This document shows positions 33,883 to 42,591 of a stretch of DNA of 64,000 nt, one piece after another (position 1 is the stretch's first letter; each line of letters opens with the position of its first letter). The position numbers and the translations under genes are program-made. Under the pieces are notes generated by a model. The model saw only the letters and a list, made by a program, of their open reading frames with translations. It did not search any database and was not told the DNA's origin. This DNA comes from an uncultured Thiotrichaceae bacterium (GTDB lineage: Bacteria > Pseudomonadota > Gammaproteobacteria > Thiotrichales > Thiotrichaceae), in contig CACVAY010000112.1 of NCBI GenBank assembly GCA_902727985.1, positions 16,082 to 80,081 on the forward strand, given 5' to 3'.

Positions 33883-34368
33883 ATGAAAAAAATCTTATCA
33901 TTAATGGCTACGGCAGCATTGTTGGTCGCTTCGGTGATGAATACAGCCGTTGCTGAAGATACGGGTTACGGTAAACAAAAAGTGGTATATCACGTCAATT
34001 ACGACGACCCAAAGAAGCAGACGGGCGCATTACGTAATATCCAAAACCATATCAATGCGGTCGGTGCAGAAAATATGGATATTAAAGTGGTATTACATGG
34101 CAATGGTTTAGCGATGTTGTTGACCCCTGATTCTTTAGATAAATTAAAGAAATTCAAACATGCCAATGCTGATGATAAAATGTCGGCGAAAATTGATGGC
34201 TTGAAAGATCAAGGTGTTGCATTTAATGTCTGCAACAATACTGTGAAAGGTCGTGAAGTTAGCTTAAAAGATGATCTCTACAATGTGGATGAGAAAGATA
34301 TTGTCCCTAGTGGCGTTGCCGAACTCGCAAAATTACAGCAAGAAGGCTATGTGTATATCAAACCTTAG
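33883..34368 (+). CDS. Secreted DsrE-like protein
   Basis: A 161-residue protein with a signal peptide (MKKILSLMATAALLVASVMNTAVA, cleavage after AVA). The mature 137 residues form a DsrE/DsrF-like domain: KVVYHVNYDDPKKQTGALRNIQNHINAVG, IKVVLHGNGLAMLL, one Cys in FNVCNNTVKGR, and the C-terminal LQQEGYVYIKP. The same motifs occur in the anti-sigma factor just upstream. Periplasmic proteins of this family are widespread in sulfur oxidisers but poorly characterised. A good ribosome binding site (AAGGAGAGAG) precedes the ATG. It has a 104-base gap after the anti-sigma gene and a strong terminator after it, so it is probably a target of the same sigma factor. Confidence 0.82.
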   Translation: MKKILSLMATAALLVASVMNTAVAEDTGYGKQKVVYHVNYDDPKKQTGALRNIQNHINAVGAENMDIKVVLHGNGLAMLLTPDSLDKLKKFKHANADDKMSAKIDGLKDQGVAFNVCNNTVKGREVSLKDDLYNVDEKDIVPSGVAELAKLQQEGYVYIKP

Positions 34369-34399
34369 ATAAACACACCTATATACCTTGTTTCTCATG

Positions 34400-34429
34400 A
34401 AAACGCAGAGCCATGGCTCTGCGTTTTTT
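34400..34429. terminator. Intrinsic terminator after the DsrE-like gene
   Basis: A perfect 13-bp stem (AAAACGCAGAGCC / GGCTCTGCGTTTT) with a two-base centre, followed by extra T residues on the plus strand and flanked by A residues on the other side, so it may work for both strands. Confidence 0.9.
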
Positions 34430-34535
34430 CGTTTAGAGACTAAGCCCAGTAATCCCATTAGCATCTACCCACCAGTGCAGGCGAATATCAGCGATGGGGT
34501 CAATGATAAGTTGATTGTGCTTGAAGAGGATTTTT

Positions 34536-35051
34536 TTAGTCGTTGAAGTTGATATCCACCATCAACTGATCTGACATGCTTTCCAGTGTATCGATAACCG
34601 TATCAGTGGATACATCGGCAGGTAGAGATAGTTGCAAGTTGGCCTCAAACAGATTCTCGGTAGACATGCTGGCTGGGCGAACCTGGCTTTCTAGCGATTC
34701 GATATTCACAGAGAGCTTTGCCAATTCAGACGTGATGTCATGCACAATGCCACGACGATCTTGCCCCAAGACACTCACACTGAGTGTTTGTGAGTGTTGA
34801 GCTTCATCGGCATTGGTTTTTTCGATAAGTAGTTTGAACTCATCATTTTCAAGGGCATTCAATGCTGTCATTAAGGCATCAAGGTTCTCGTCAGCGACGT
34901 CTAAGCTTAGTATGCCTGCGAATTTACCTGCCAAGCGTGACATACGACTATCATTCCAGCTTGAATGATGGGCATTCAAGACTTTAGAGAGTGATTCGAC
35001 AAGTCCAGGTTTATCTTCTGCAAGGATGCTGATGATGAGATGGTTTTGCAT
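34536..35051 (-). CDS. gcvR: GcvR-like tandem ACT-domain protein
   Basis: A 171-residue cytosolic protein of two ACT domains (residues about 4-78 and 90-165). The first starts HLIISILAEDKPGLVESLSKVL and the second LSVSVLGQDRRGIVHDITSELAKLSVNIESLESQV, the pattern of the glycine cleavage repressor GcvR. In E. coli GcvR inhibits the activator GcvA in a glycine-dependent way. No gcvA or gcvTHP genes are in the window. Short relatives of unknown role share this layout, so the name is by similarity of motif and length. Confidence 0.8.
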   Translation of the reverse strand: MQNHLIISILAEDKPGLVESLSKVLNAHHSSWNDSRMSRLAGKFAGILSLDVADENLDALMTALNALENDEFKLLIEKTNADEAQHSQTLSVSVLGQDRRGIVHDITSELAKLSVNIESLESQVRPASMSTENLFEANLQLSLPADVSTDTVIDTLESMSDQLMVDINFND

Positions 35052-35170
35052 GGTGTAGTTCCTTTTTAGTTATATCCGAATTGTAACGATTTCTTACTAT
35101 ATGTGCTAAAAATGCGCTTCTTTGGAATATTCGGATATACTCACGTTTTATTTTTACGATTGAAAGTATT

Positions 35171-35491
35171 ATGAGCACACCTGTTGATGACCAAGCACTC
35201 CGTGAGATTGCGGATAAATTTATTTCCCTAGCGAATGAGCAGACTGAAACTACAACGCCAGATATGATAGGGCTTGGTTTTATGTTTGGTGCATCGCGCT
35301 ATGCTGCGTTTGTGGTCGCGAGTCAGTGTGAAGATTTGGACGTTTATAATCTGAACATAGATGAGGCGCTTGATTTTTATACCAAGCAGTTTAGAAGTAT
35401 GATGAGCCAGAATCTTGATCAGTATAAATCACAGTTTGTTGAGAAGCCTCGTTATGAACATTTGGTGAAAGATGTGACGAAAAAGACGTAA
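35171..35491 (+). CDS. DUF3144 family protein
   Basis: A 106-residue soluble protein. FISLANEQTETTTPDMIGLGFMFGASRYAAFVVAS and LDFYTKQFRSMMSQNLDQYKSQF are the recognisable body of the DUF3144 family, found widely in gammaproteobacteria. No function is known to me. It is divergent from gcvR across about 120 bases. Confidence 0.8.
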   Translation: MSTPVDDQALREIADKFISLANEQTETTTPDMIGLGFMFGASRYAAFVVASQCEDLDVYNLNIDEALDFYTKQFRSMMSQNLDQYKSQFVEKPRYEHLVKDVTKKT

Positions 35492-35913
35492 GAGATTTAT
35501 ACTATACTGCCTCCACACTCCCAAACGCTGACCGACTGGAGCTAGTGGTTGACCTGCTTGATCACTGAGTAGCAAGTTAAAATCATCTAACCAGTCTGCA
35601 TTTTTTTCAATAAGCTGTGTAAATACTTATGCCGTTACAGACAACCAGCATCACTGCCAAGGTATGTTATGTGGTGGGTGAGATTTTTTGTTACCTGAAG
35701 TTGATTGAGGAGGCCATATAAGAGTCGTTTAGCTCTGGCGCTTAATGTTAAGAAATGTTAAGGAAACAATAAAATGTGTGCTTTTAAAACCATGAACATG
35801 ATACTTTAGATATTGATTTTGATATTTATCTTCTCTTCAATGTATTTTTATTTTGCTGCTACATATTTTAACAAGATAACATTCTCTCTTTGTAGAGCTA
35901 AGGTATTGCCGTT
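35492..35913. other. Intergenic region bordering the RiPP locus, with a possible gene remnant
   Basis: About 420 bases. On the minus strand roughly 35515-35625 can be read as a protein-like segment (LIEKNADWLDDFNLLL, then PLAPVGQRLGVWRQY) with no start codon and stop codons nearby. It may be the eroded end of a lost gene at the left border of the inserted cluster. The half nearest the ATPase gene is A/T-rich and should carry its promoter. Confidence 0.3.
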
Positions 35914-38010
35914 GTGTTAATCGAACTAACTGTTCTGTTCGGTAGTACTTACTGGTTGCGGAAAAAACGTGGGAAACGTAAACAGCAGCACCCCAGTTAT
36001 CCGCTAGCTAAAACCCGCACAGATGCTGGTGCAAACAAACCATCCCTGCCAGCGAAGCAACTCCTCCAGCAATTGAAACAAGCAGTTACCTCCAGTGGTC
36101 GTGAACAGTTGCAGCTTAGTATCGACCCTGAATTACCCAAGGCTATGGCGCAGGCAAGACAACGCTTCAGGAAAAATATATATTGGTCTATGGGTGCCAT
36201 TAGTCTGGCGTTGCTTAGTAATGTCTATCCAGTACTTTATCCACTCGGTGTCGTCGCTGTGCTGTATATCTACCGTGTTCTGTTTGTCAAGATAGCTAAA
36301 GACTTACAACAGGGGCGTTATTTGACCACCTACGTGGTCACAACCCTTATGTTATTTGGCATGATCGCCACGGGTAATCTGTTTCTGGCAGCGCTGATTG
36401 CATTCGTTGCCGGTCTTTTCGCCAAGTTTGTTGACCGCGTTGAAGGCTATTCACAACAGTCTCTCACCAATGTCTTTCAGGCCTGTCCAGCCCAGGTTTG
36501 GGTGCTGCGAGATGGTGTTGAAATACAAGTCGATCTACAGACGGTAACGACCGATGACAAAGTAGTGGTTAATTCCGGTGAAGTCATTCCGGTAGATGGC
36601 CGGATCGAATCCGGTATCGGTTACATTGACGAACGATTGCTGACCGGTGAAGGGCAACCAGTGGAGAAATCAACTGGTGAACCTGTGTTCGCTGCCACAT
36701 TATTATTGTCAGGGCGTATCTGTATTTGTGTTGAAAGAACTGGTGAGGCAACGACTGCCGCCAAGATCGGTCATGTGTTGGAACAGACACAAAATTATAA
36801 AGACACGCTAATAACACGCGGACGGCAGACAGCGAATCGCTTGTTGCCCGTTACTTTTGGTATCAGTGCACTGACACTGCCTTTGCTCGGCCCCGTACCA
36901 GCCGTTGCAGTACTCTCAGCAGGGATGGGTTCATCACTGACTTTCCTGGGGCCGATGAGCATACTCAGTTATTTGCAAATATTGTCACGTCGGGGCATTT
37001 TGGTAAAAGACGGCCGTATCTTCGAAGCCTTGCGTGAAGTCGATACAGTAGTCTTTGACAAGACCGGTACGCTGACACTGGAACAACCTACTGTTGGCGA
37101 GATCCATGTGTTGGGTGAGCTATCAGAGAGCCTGTTACTACGCTATGCCGCCATTGCCGAATATCGTCAACCACATCCTATTGCCCGTGCCATCCTGAAA
37201 CATGCCGAAGCAGCGGGAATCAACTTATCTGAACCGGATGAGGCTTACTACGCCGCCGGTTTTGGTATCAGGGTCAAGGTTGACGGGCTAACCATTCGGG
37301 TAGGTAGCAAGCGTTTTATGCAAGATGAAAGCATTACTCTGTCAGCCACAGCACAGACCATTGATGAAGCTACGGAAAAAACAGGTCATTCGCTGTTATA
37401 TATCAGCACCGATTCAGAGCTTGCCGGTATCCTGGAATTGCAACCAACCCTGCGGCCAGAGGCGCAAGCAACGGTTGATTATCTGAAAAAGCGCGGTGTA
37501 AAACTCTGTATTATCTCTGGTGATCATGAGGAGCCAACCCGCCACATCGCCGAGACATTGGGTATTGAACAATATTTTGCCGGGGTGCTGCCCGAGGACA
37601 AGGCCGAATTAGTACACCAATTACGCGAGCAAGGTGGTTTTGTCTGTTTCGTCGGCGACGGCATCAATGATGCCATTGCGCTGAAAACCGCCCAGGTTTC
37701 GGTGTCTCTCAAGGGTGCCTCAAGCGCCGCTACCGACACGGCGCAGGTGGTTTTTATGGATGGCACAATAGCTTCATTACCATCCCTATTCCGCTTAGTG
37801 GACGAATTTGAAGGTACTATGAAAACCAATGTCGCCACTAGCCTGATACCTGGCGCGGTGACGATTGGTGGTATCTATCTGCTGCATTTTGGTATTGCGA
37901 CAGGTATTGGCTTATTTTATCTGGGCTTGATAGCTGGCCTGGGTAATACCCTGAAACCGTTACTCAAACACCAAAAAACCGGGACATCAGAGGAAACATC
38001 ACAACAATGA
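35914..38010 (+). CDS. P1B-like P-type ATPase lacking the CPC metal motif
   Basis: A 698-residue integral membrane ATPase starting at GTG. The catalytic core is complete: TGEGQPVEK in the actuator domain (about residue 243), the phosphorylated Asp382 in DKTGTLT, HPIARAI in the nucleotide domain, and GDGINDAIAL near 580. Order and spacing match heavy-metal P1B pumps, but the transmembrane Cys-Pro-Cys that binds metal is replaced by LGPMS (in SSLTFLGPMSILSYLQILSRRGILVKDG) and there is no N-terminal metal-binding domain, only a short basic segment. Hence transition metal transport is doubtful. It heads a three-gene unit running towards the RiPP genes. Codon use is more G/C-rich than the rest of the window (30 of 60 bases at 37021-37080), suggesting transfer. 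Confidence 0.85.
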   Translation: MLIELTVLFGSTYWLRKKRGKRKQQHPSYPLAKTRTDAGANKPSLPAKQLLQQLKQAVTSSGREQLQLSIDPELPKAMAQARQRFRKNIYWSMGAISLALLSNVYPVLYPLGVVAVLYIYRVLFVKIAKDLQQGRYLTTYVVTTLMLFGMIATGNLFLAALIAFVAGLFAKFVDRVEGYSQQSLTNVFQACPAQVWVLRDGVEIQVDLQTVTTDDKVVVNSGEVIPVDGRIESGIGYIDERLLTGEGQPVEKSTGEPVFAATLLLSGRICICVERTGEATTAAKIGHVLEQTQNYKDTLITRGRQTANRLLPVTFGISALTLPLLGPVPAVAVLSAGMGSSLTFLGPMSILSYLQILSRRGILVKDGRIFEALREVDTVVFDKTGTLTLEQPTVGEIHVLGELSESLLLRYAAIAEYRQPHPIARAILKHAEAAGINLSEPDEAYYAAGFGIRVKVDGLTIRVGSKRFMQDESITLSATAQTIDEATEKTGHSLLYISTDSELAGILELQPTLRPEAQATVDYLKKRGVKLCIISGDHEEPTRHIAETLGIEQYFAGVLPEDKAELVHQLREQGGFVCFVGDGINDAIALKTAQVSVSLKGASSAATDTAQVVFMDGTIASLPSLFRLVDEFEGTMKTNVATSLIPGAVTIGGIYLLHFGIATGIGLFYLGLIAGLGNTLKPLLKHQKTGTSEETSQQ

Positions 38011-38106
38011 AACTGGATTTGCTAGTAGCGCAAAGACCAACGATTCACACGTTTGGAGAATCAAAAGATACCAATTCACCACTCACAAACTCGAGAAAAC
38101 CTGTTC

Positions 38107-38874
38107 ATGATCAAATATACATCTACTGTTGCAAAGAAACACGCATCAACTGAGCATAGATATATCGCGAAAAATGCCCAAACGGAGGCTACGCTTCCCG
38201 ATGGCTACGATTGGGAATCTTATCGGGCTTATGTTGGCCCACCGGAGGAATATGATGTGTTTTCCGCCATGGTATTCAACCTGCTGACCAGTCTTGGGCT
38301 ACGGCAGCATCACCGGATACTGGATATTGGCTGTGGTTCCCTGCGCCTTGGTCGGTTGTTTATGCCCTATCTCAATCCGGGCAATTATTATGGCGTAGAA
38401 CCCAATCAATGGCTGGTAGAAGCGGGCATTCAACATGAAACTGGTCAAGACTTGATACAAATAAAAAAGCCAGTTTTTTGTTTTGCTGATTCAATGGCCG
38501 AATTCACCCAACCGCTGGCATTGAATTACGCCGTGGCGCAATCCATCTTCAGTCATTGTGGCAATGACCTGCTCGAAAATTGGTTATCAGAAATCGCATT
38601 TCATTTGCAAGACGATGGTGCCTTATTAGCGACCTTTTTGCTGGGTGACAGAGACTATTCAGGTGATGGCTGGATATACCCTGAATGTGTTTGCTATCGG
38701 CCTGAAACCATGGCGACAATAGCCAGCAAGTACGGTTTGGGATTTGATATCTTGGACTGGGCGCATCCACGTCAAACTTGGGCACTTTTTTCCAAACCGG
38801 GCTATGACAAAAGGCTGATTCAGGGTGGGCCGATCGGTTGGAATCGACTGATGCGTAATGGGGATGATGAATAA
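38107..38874 (+). CDS. SAM-dependent methyltransferase
   Basis: A class I methyltransferase of 255 residues from ATG 38107; a TTG at 38053 would add 18 residues. The SAM motif ILDIGCGSLRLGRLFMPYL is clear, followed by NYYGVEPNQWLVEAG (motif II acid) and YAVAQSIFSHCG. PEEYDVFSAMVFNLLTSLGL upstream of motif I is typical of this subgroup. The substrate is not predictable; in this place it is a candidate tailoring enzyme. Its TAA overlaps the ATG of the sulfotransferase by one base, so the two are coupled. It is the second gene of the plus-strand unit. Confidence 0.8.
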   Translation: MIKYTSTVAKKHASTEHRYIAKNAQTEATLPDGYDWESYRAYVGPPEEYDVFSAMVFNLLTSLGLRQHHRILDIGCGSLRLGRLFMPYLNPGNYYGVEPNQWLVEAGIQHETGQDLIQIKKPVFCFADSMAEFTQPLALNYAVAQSIFSHCGNDLLENWLSEIAFHLQDDGALLATFLLGDRDYSGDGWIYPECVCYRPETMATIASKYGLGFDILDWAHPRQTWALFSKPGYDKRLIQGGPIGWNRLMRNGDDE

Positions 38875-39698
38875 TGTTGGAGCCAACCAAAACCAGCACA
38901 CCTATCGTTAAAGCAACTTTGCTCTCATTTCCTAAATCGGGCCGTACCTGGCTGATACAGCAAATAATAAGCTATCTCAAATATTATTTTAACCCTACTA
39001 AGCTCCAGGTTGAAAAATTCAATCTCCACAGGCTCGATTCATGGAATGCTTTCCAACCCATTGTGCCTCTTTTTAACATCACTCATGATGACAATCCGCA
39101 TCTGAAAACCCGGCAAGCGCTATCCGAAGATAAAAGTGAATTTAACGATGATACCGTTGTTTTATTGGTTCGCGACCCTCGTGATGTCATTGTGTCATTA
39201 TATTTTGAAATGACCCGGCGCAGCCAATTTTATGAGGTATGGGGTTTTGACACCTCGAATTTTCCTTCTAAATACACACCAATCAGTGCTTTTATTCGAG
39301 GTGAACAGGGTGGGATAGATTCTATTATCAGGTATTTTGAGATATGGGATAAAGCAAGCCAAGCACTTGAAAATTTTATTTGCATCCACTACGAAGACAT
39401 GAAAACAAATACAGAGAACATACTAGTCAAGGCTCTCCAGCATTGGAATCTACCTATTGAGCCAGATTGTATTGCTGAGGCGATTAAAGCGTGTGAATTT
39501 GAACGCATGCAACACAAGGAAGCCAAAGGTGATTACCAAAGTTTATCACTCACCCCGGCTGATCAAGAAGACCCGGAGTCATTCAAGGTCAGGCGAGGGA
39601 AGGTAGGAGGATATATAGATTACTTATCAACAAATGACATTGCTTACCTGAATTCACGTTGCTCAACGCTTCCGGGATATTTTGCCAGATATAGATAA
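38874..39698 (+). CDS. Sulfotransferase (PAPS-dependent)
   Basis: A 274-residue cytosolic sulfotransferase. The 5'-phosphosulfate loop is SFPKSGRTWLIQQII (residues about 18-32) and the 3'-phosphate site is VLLVRDPRDVIVSLYFE (about 98-114). The C-terminal RRGKVGGYIDYL matches the RKGxxGDW-like PAPS signature. Such enzymes transfer sulfate from PAPS to hydroxyl or amine groups of small molecules. Sulfotransferases are rare in RiPP clusters, and the translational coupling to a methyltransferase beside a tyrosine-containing core peptide makes a tailoring role attractive but unproven. It ends 38 bases from the convergent DUF1796 gene. Confidence 0.85.
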   Translation: MLEPTKTSTPIVKATLLSFPKSGRTWLIQQIISYLKYYFNPTKLQVEKFNLHRLDSWNAFQPIVPLFNITHDDNPHLKTRQALSEDKSEFNDDTVVLLVRDPRDVIVSLYFEMTRRSQFYEVWGFDTSNFPSKYTPISAFIRGEQGGIDSIIRYFEIWDKASQALENFICIHYEDMKTNTENILVKALQHWNLPIEPDCIAEAIKACEFERMQHKEAKGDYQSLSLTPADQEDPESFKVRRGKVGGYIDYLSTNDIAYLNSRCSTLPGYFARYR

Positions 39699-39735
39699 TT
39701 GCTAATGACGTTTCGGAATGAACGCTTAACCTTTG

Positions 39736-40524
39736 TTATGTGAATCTTTTGAAAAACTCTACTATATCTTCTACTTCACTCGTATTTATCAATGAAAATT
39801 TCGAGCCGTATTGTTTATTGCAAACTTCATTTAACGTAGAAAAGTCGTCAAGTTTGAAATACTCATTATCAATTTGCATATATTTATAGTTTTGACTGTT
39901 CTCAAAAACAAATACTATGTGTTTTGCCGTGTTGCAAACCTCTACCATTCTCGAAATTCGATTATTTAAAATATTATTTGTTATCTGTAAATTCTCACGA
40001 GGATCTGCAATACCTTTTGATTTGTCGGGGGATGAGTGCAAACTGTAATTTGTGTTATCAGCAGCTGAATGCCAGTTTCGAGCTAATTTATTAGAGAATC
40101 GATGCCAGTTGTAATGAGCCAATACAAATTTATGAAACTTGTCTAATGTATAGTATCCAAAAGTAGAGTCCAAATACATATTAATATTTTCAATATTTCT
40201 ATCAACTACTATTTTATTAATTTCATCGTATGTAGATGTATTAAATTTAATGCCTAGTCCATACTTAGGGTCAATATTTGATTCATTCATGGTACAAACT
40301 GCATGACTTTGACCATTATCATCAAATTCTAGGTTTATTTTGGGGCGTGTTAATACACTTGCAACGGCATGTGGTGGAAAGAAACCTAGGTCAAATGGTA
40401 AACGAGCCTGATCTATACCCAATTTATCCTTTAACATAGAAAAAGTATGGCAGCGAAATCCTATTGGAATAATGGCTATCTCACCACTGTTAACTAAAGC
40501 ACTTAATTCCAGTGTATGTTCCAT
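39736..40524 (-). CDS. DUF1796-like protein (putative papain-like peptidase)
   Basis: A 262-residue soluble protein. Its N-terminus has the DUF1796 pattern: IAIIPIGFRCHTFSMLKDKLGIDQARLPFDLGFFPPHAVASVL, with the Cys of GFRCHT as possible nucleophile, a DLGF turn, and a later KFHKFVLAHYNWHRFS segment supplying His. The family is annotated as putative papain-like cysteine peptidase without firm biochemistry. As the last gene of the RiPP operon it could be the protease that releases the core, but this is speculative. It is strikingly A/T-rich (14 G/C in the 60 bases 40141-40200), unlike its neighbours, pointing to separate origin. Confidence 0.6.
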   Translation of the reverse strand: MEHTLELSALVNSGEIAIIPIGFRCHTFSMLKDKLGIDQARLPFDLGFFPPHAVASVLTRPKINLEFDDNGQSHAVCTMNESNIDPKYGLGIKFNTSTYDEINKIVVDRNIENINMYLDSTFGYYTLDKFHKFVLAHYNWHRFSNKLARNWHSAADNTNYSLHSSPDKSKGIADPRENLQITNNILNNRISRMVEVCNTAKHIVFVFENSQNYKYMQIDNEYFKLDDFSTLNEVCNKQYGSKFSLINTSEVEDIVEFFKRFT

Positions 40525-40536
40525 ATTCTAAGAGCC

Positions 40537-41370
40537 TCAATCAACAACGTGTTCGGGATGGGCTTCATCAAACCACTGCTGCTCATAATGGCTACACGGC
40601 CAGCGTTTTTCCAGGGCATAAGGGTGGGAAAAGTTACCATAGCGCAATTGCAGAGTCCAACGGGGGTGTGGTGTCAGATTAGGGTAACTCTTGTGCAGTA
40701 ACAAGCTGTTGAAAATAATCGCGTCTCCCTCATTGATTGGCAAGCGAATATGGGGATAGCTATCTACGACGGTCTTATCCGCCAACTGTAAATTGTTTAC
40801 CTCATCCATTTTGACCGGAATAATGCCAGCGCGGTGCGAACCGGGCGCTACCATCATGCAACCGTTTTCTTCGTTGACATCGTGCAATGGCATCCAGTAA
40901 ATCAGCGCGTCAGGCGAATCCTGCACATAGGGATAATCCTGATGCCAGGGCAGCAGATAATTTTCTCTCTGCTGATAGTCCATGCGAATGGTTTTATAGG
41001 GCGAGGTCATCACCAACTGAGTTTGCATCAACTGTTTTGAACAATGCAGTATTTTTTCAGCCACCGAGAGTTGGTGCACACTGGTAAGACGACGGCTGGC
41101 ATTAAAGAGCACCGAGGCGTATTCAGGTTGTCGCTCGATCAGCTCAGCAAAACCTTGATCAAAACGATGTCCGCTGGTTTTTGCTGGAGGCAGGCCTGCT
41201 TCTTTGCGCAGCAAATCAATCAAATCAATCAATTCCTGCTGAACCGGTTCCAGTTCCTGTTTCTGCAAGAAATCGCGCACAACACAACAGCCCCATTGGT
41301 CGAGGTTCTGCGCCATTTTTTGCAGGCTACCCGCAATAGCATAGTCAACGCTCAGTGTTTGGATATTCAT
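40537..41370 (-). CDS. PhyH-family Fe(II)/2-oxoglutarate dioxygenase
   Basis: A 277-residue non-haem iron oxygenase of the phytanoyl-CoA hydroxylase family. His143 and Asp145 (LPWHQDYPYVQD) are the first two iron ligands, LLLHKSYPN carries the distal His, and RWTLQLRY carries the 2-oxoglutarate-binding Arg. The family hydroxylates, desaturates or halogenates small molecules and peptides. In the crocagin pathway a non-haem iron hydroxylase acts on the peptide, so an analogous role is plausible. It begins one base after the glycosyltransferase stop. Confidence 0.85.
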   Translation of the reverse strand: MNIQTLSVDYAIAGSLQKMAQNLDQWGCCVVRDFLQKQELEPVQQELIDLIDLLRKEAGLPPAKTSGHRFDQGFAELIERQPEYASVLFNASRRLTSVHQLSVAEKILHCSKQLMQTQLVMTSPYKTIRMDYQQRENYLLPWHQDYPYVQDSPDALIYWMPLHDVNEENGCMMVAPGSHRAGIIPVKMDEVNNLQLADKTVVDSYPHIRLPINEGDAIIFNSLLLHKSYPNLTPHPRWTLQLRYGNFSHPYALEKRWPCSHYEQQWFDEAHPEHVVD

Positions 41371-41371
41371 G

Positions 41372-42589
41372 TCATGCCGTCTCGTGCTGCTGTAAAAAAT
41401 TTCTGATGGTGGTAATGGCCTTATCCGTTCCCCCGGCTTGATGAAATGCCTTGCTCATTTGTTGTAAACTTTTTCTGGCATTTGGGTTGTGCATGGTTTT
41501 CTCGGCCAATTTGCGCAGGTTTGTTGCGGAAATATCCGGTTTAACCCATTGGCCCAAATTCAGAGTTTGTATTCGATTGGCTACCAGATGCTGGTCACCG
41601 CCCTGGGGGAATAGCAACATAGGCACCTGTTCCAGCAAGGCTTCCCACACGCTGTTGGTACCGCCGTGAGTAATAAACAGGCTGGCTTGTTTTAGCATAT
41701 CCAACTGTGGAACATAGTCCAGTACAGATACATTCTCCGGGATGTTTCCTAACGTGGTGCGATCCAGACCACGCCCAACGGACATCACAACCTGATAAGG
41801 CGCACTGGCAAACGCTTCAATGCATTTGCGATAAAAATCGGCATTCTTATTGTAAGTTTTGATAGAACCCAAGGAGATATAAATACTAGCTGGTGGCACG
41901 GGTGTATCGTCGAACGGGCGTTCACCATAGCAAGGGCCGATAAAATGGTAGCTATCATCAAAATCAGGTAGGTTATCCTGAAATTCTCGTGCTGGATAAA
42001 CCAAATTCAGGTCGCCGCGCAAATTGATACAGTTCGGCTGCCACTTAAACAGGTCGGCTTTGTGTATTTTGTGCAAATGATATTGTTGTTGCAGCGCCTG
42101 CCAGAGTTTTAAATCACGGCGATACCATTGCCATTGCGTAAAACGCCTACCGGATGGAAATCCTGCAGTCAGCACGGCAAAGGGAGGAAAATAATGGCGC
42201 GGCAGCAGATAATTAGTATGTATGCATACCGAAGGTATGTCGAGACATTCGGCTAACACAGCAGCCCAAAGGCATTTGCCAGTAAAAATAATCAACGCTG
42301 GTGGGCTTGCCTGTAGCTGGCCGACTAAGGTTGCAACATTATCGAGCGTATATTCAAGCACCCGGTATTGCAGGGTTTCACCATTGATTTTGGCTTTGAA
42401 TGATGGCAGGCAGCAAAAATTGGCACCGACTGATTCCACCAGGAGTTTTGAATCTTCCAGGCAATAATAATCCAGTGGGTGGCCTTGCTGAGCCAACCCC
42501 TCAGCAACCGCCAAAGTGGTCGTAATACGGGTGTTATCCGGCAAGTCAAAAAAAGCGATGGGCTGGACAGTTGGCATATGGTGGTGCAA
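41372..42589 (-). CDS. MGT-type glycosyltransferase (GT1 family)
   Basis: A 405-residue soluble glycosyltransferase of the UDP-glucuronosyl/macrolide type with GT-B fold. The C-terminal donor-site signature is FITHGGTNSVWEALLEQVPMLLFPQGGDQHLVANRI; the N-terminal acceptor half starts IAFFDLPDNTRITTTLAVAEGLAQQGH. ATG at 42577 (MPTVQP) is an alternative start. GT1 enzymes move a sugar from a nucleotide donor to hydroxyl groups of natural products. No nucleotide-sugar genes lie in the cluster, so a common cellular sugar would be used. It sits two bases after the methyltransferase and one base before the dioxygenase. Confidence 0.87.
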   Translation of the reverse strand: MHHHMPTVQPIAFFDLPDNTRITTTLAVAEGLAQQGHPLDYYCLEDSKLLVESVGANFCCLPSFKAKINGETLQYRVLEYTLDNVATLVGQLQASPPALIIFTGKCLWAAVLAECLDIPSVCIHTNYLLPRHYFPPFAVLTAGFPSGRRFTQWQWYRRDLKLWQALQQQYHLHKIHKADLFKWQPNCINLRGDLNLVYPAREFQDNLPDFDDSYHFIGPCYGERPFDDTPVPPASIYISLGSIKTYNKNADFYRKCIEAFASAPYQVVMSVGRGLDRTTLGNIPENVSVLDYVPQLDMLKQASLFITHGGTNSVWEALLEQVPMLLFPQGGDQHLVANRIQTLNLGQWVKPDISATNLRKLAEKTMHNPNARKSLQQMSKAFHQAGGTDKAITTIRNFLQQHETA

Positions 42590-42591
42590 CC

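Noticed and set aside
34440..34535. Short minus-strand frame after gcvR with protein-like residues (RLHWWVDANGITG)
   Set aside because: No start codon in frame and a stop immediately upstream; at best a remnant.
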